Part shown: one piece after another, positions 37,679 to 38,036 of the stretch
How the letters are laid out: every line of letters begins with the position of its first letter
Numbering within the stretch: position 1 is the stretch's first letter
NCBI GenBank assembly: GCA_029257465.1
Contig: JARIBG010000021.1
Span: 1-38,036, forward strand
DNA length: 38,036 nucleotides
Direction of reading: 5' to 3'
Source: Arthrobacter sp.
GTDB taxonomy: Bacteria; Actinomycetota; Actinomycetes; Actinomycetales; Micrococcaceae
Notes under the pieces: generated by a model
What the model was told of the DNA's origin: nothing
Seen by the model: only the letters and a program-made list of their open reading frames with translations
Databases searched by the model: none
Position numbers and translations under genes: made by a program

Positions 37679-38036
37679 AGATCGAGACGAAGGTCTTCTC
37701 CCTACTGGTGCCGTTCTTCTTTCTCGTCGGCACCGTCTACGGCTTCCTCGTCCAGTGGACGGAACCGGTCGGTTTCCTGGCTCTCTACCTCTGCGGTGGT
37801 CTGGCGGGCATGATCGGTTTCTACCTGGCCTTCACCGGTAGGCGCGTCGGCGCCCGCCCCGAGGATCGGCTCGACGCCGAGATCCATGAGGGATCCGGTG
37901 AGCAGGGGCACTTCAGCCCCTGGAGCTGGTGGCCCCTGGCCCTGGGCCTCGCGGCGGCCACCGGATTCCTCGGCATCGCCGTCGGTTTCTGGATCCTGTA
38001 CATCGGCATGGGCTTCGCGGCCATCGCCCTGGTCGG
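37675..38036 (+). CDS. ctaF: cytochrome c oxidase subunit IV (actinobacterial), partial
   Basis: CtaF is the small extra subunit of actinobacterial aa3 oxidase. The window contains the first 120 codons, and the full protein is usually about 130-140 residues, so only the end is missing. It reads [19 protein letters not shown], then a second helix (about 33-53), a charged loop with [11 protein letters not shown], and a second pair of helices from the PWSWWP motif onward. The ATG overlaps the ctaD stop (ATGA). The cytochrome bcc genes (qcrCAB), which normally follow, would lie beyond the window. Confidence 0.93.
   Translation, partial: MKIETKVFSLLVPFFFLVGTVYGFLVQWTEPVGFLALYLCGGLAGMIGFYLAFTGRRVGARPEDRLDAEIHEGSGEQGHFSPWSWWPLALGLAAATGFLGIAVGFWILYIGMGFAAIALV

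Overview
The window is GC-rich, gene-dense chromosomal DNA from an actinobacterium. Gene order and protein character point to the Micrococcaceae (Arthrobacter-like relatives, order Micrococcales). The markers are hrcA directly followed by dnaJ behind a CIRCE operator, the phoH-ybeY-corC-era run, a four-subunit-type cytochrome c oxidase cluster with the actinobacterial subunit IV (ctaF), DUF3043 and DUF3097 proteins, and GTG/TTG starts. I found no rRNA, tRNA, prophage, insertion sequence, CRISPR array or biosynthetic cluster; this is mostly core genome.

Layout. 1-8022, all on +: the 3' part of leuS, a degV-like gene, comEA, comEC and holA (translation, DNA uptake, replication clamp loading). 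8243-9301, on -: rpsT with a very strong terminator, and a solitary PemK/MazF-like protein. 9302-9626: a non-coding gap with a 12-nt tandem repeat. 9627-12740, +: lepA and hemW. 12802-14178, -: a DUF4870 membrane protein and a DUF3097 protein, the latter divergent from hrcA. 14262-17387, +: CIRCE, hrcA, dnaJ and rsmE (heat-shock and ribosome functions). 17439-18419, -: a GerMN/Gmad2 surface protein. 18795-22522, +: the tightly overlapping phoH-ybeY-corC-era operon. 22640-24205, +: an LCP-family cell-wall ligase. 24269-26236, -: an M13 metallopeptidase. 26341-28205, +: leuA, preceded by a probable 11-codon leader peptide and an 11-bp RNA stem. 28271-29817, +: recO-uppS. 29842-30984, -: an alpha/beta hydrolase. 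31114-32196, +: pyrD. 32211-32801, -: DUF3043. 32937-34910, +: an M20 dipeptidase and an ErpA/HesB-type Fe-S protein with a strong terminator. 35082 to the window end: ctaC-ctaD-ctaF.

How the genes work together. Several groups are translationally coupled by 1-14 nt overlaps (leuS-degV, phoH-ybeY-corC-era, recO-uppS, ctaC-ctaD-ctaF), so each group is probably co-transcribed. phoH, ybeY, era, rsmE, lepA and rpsT all serve ribosome maturation or function. uppS supplies the undecaprenyl carrier, and the LCP protein attaches carrier-linked polymers to the wall. ComEA and ComEC form the DNA-uptake channel pair. ctaC/D/F build the terminal oxidase, and the quinone-dependent PyrD feeds electrons to the same respiratory chain.

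The most interesting signals are regulatory and lie outside the genes: the leuA leader/attenuator candidate, a tandem pair of small palindromes between the hydrolase and pyrD, a 16-bp perfect palindrome upstream of the GerMN gene, the 12-nt repeat array upstream of lepA, and a CIRCE element shared by the divergent DUF3097 and hrcA genes. No clearly new multi-gene system is visible.
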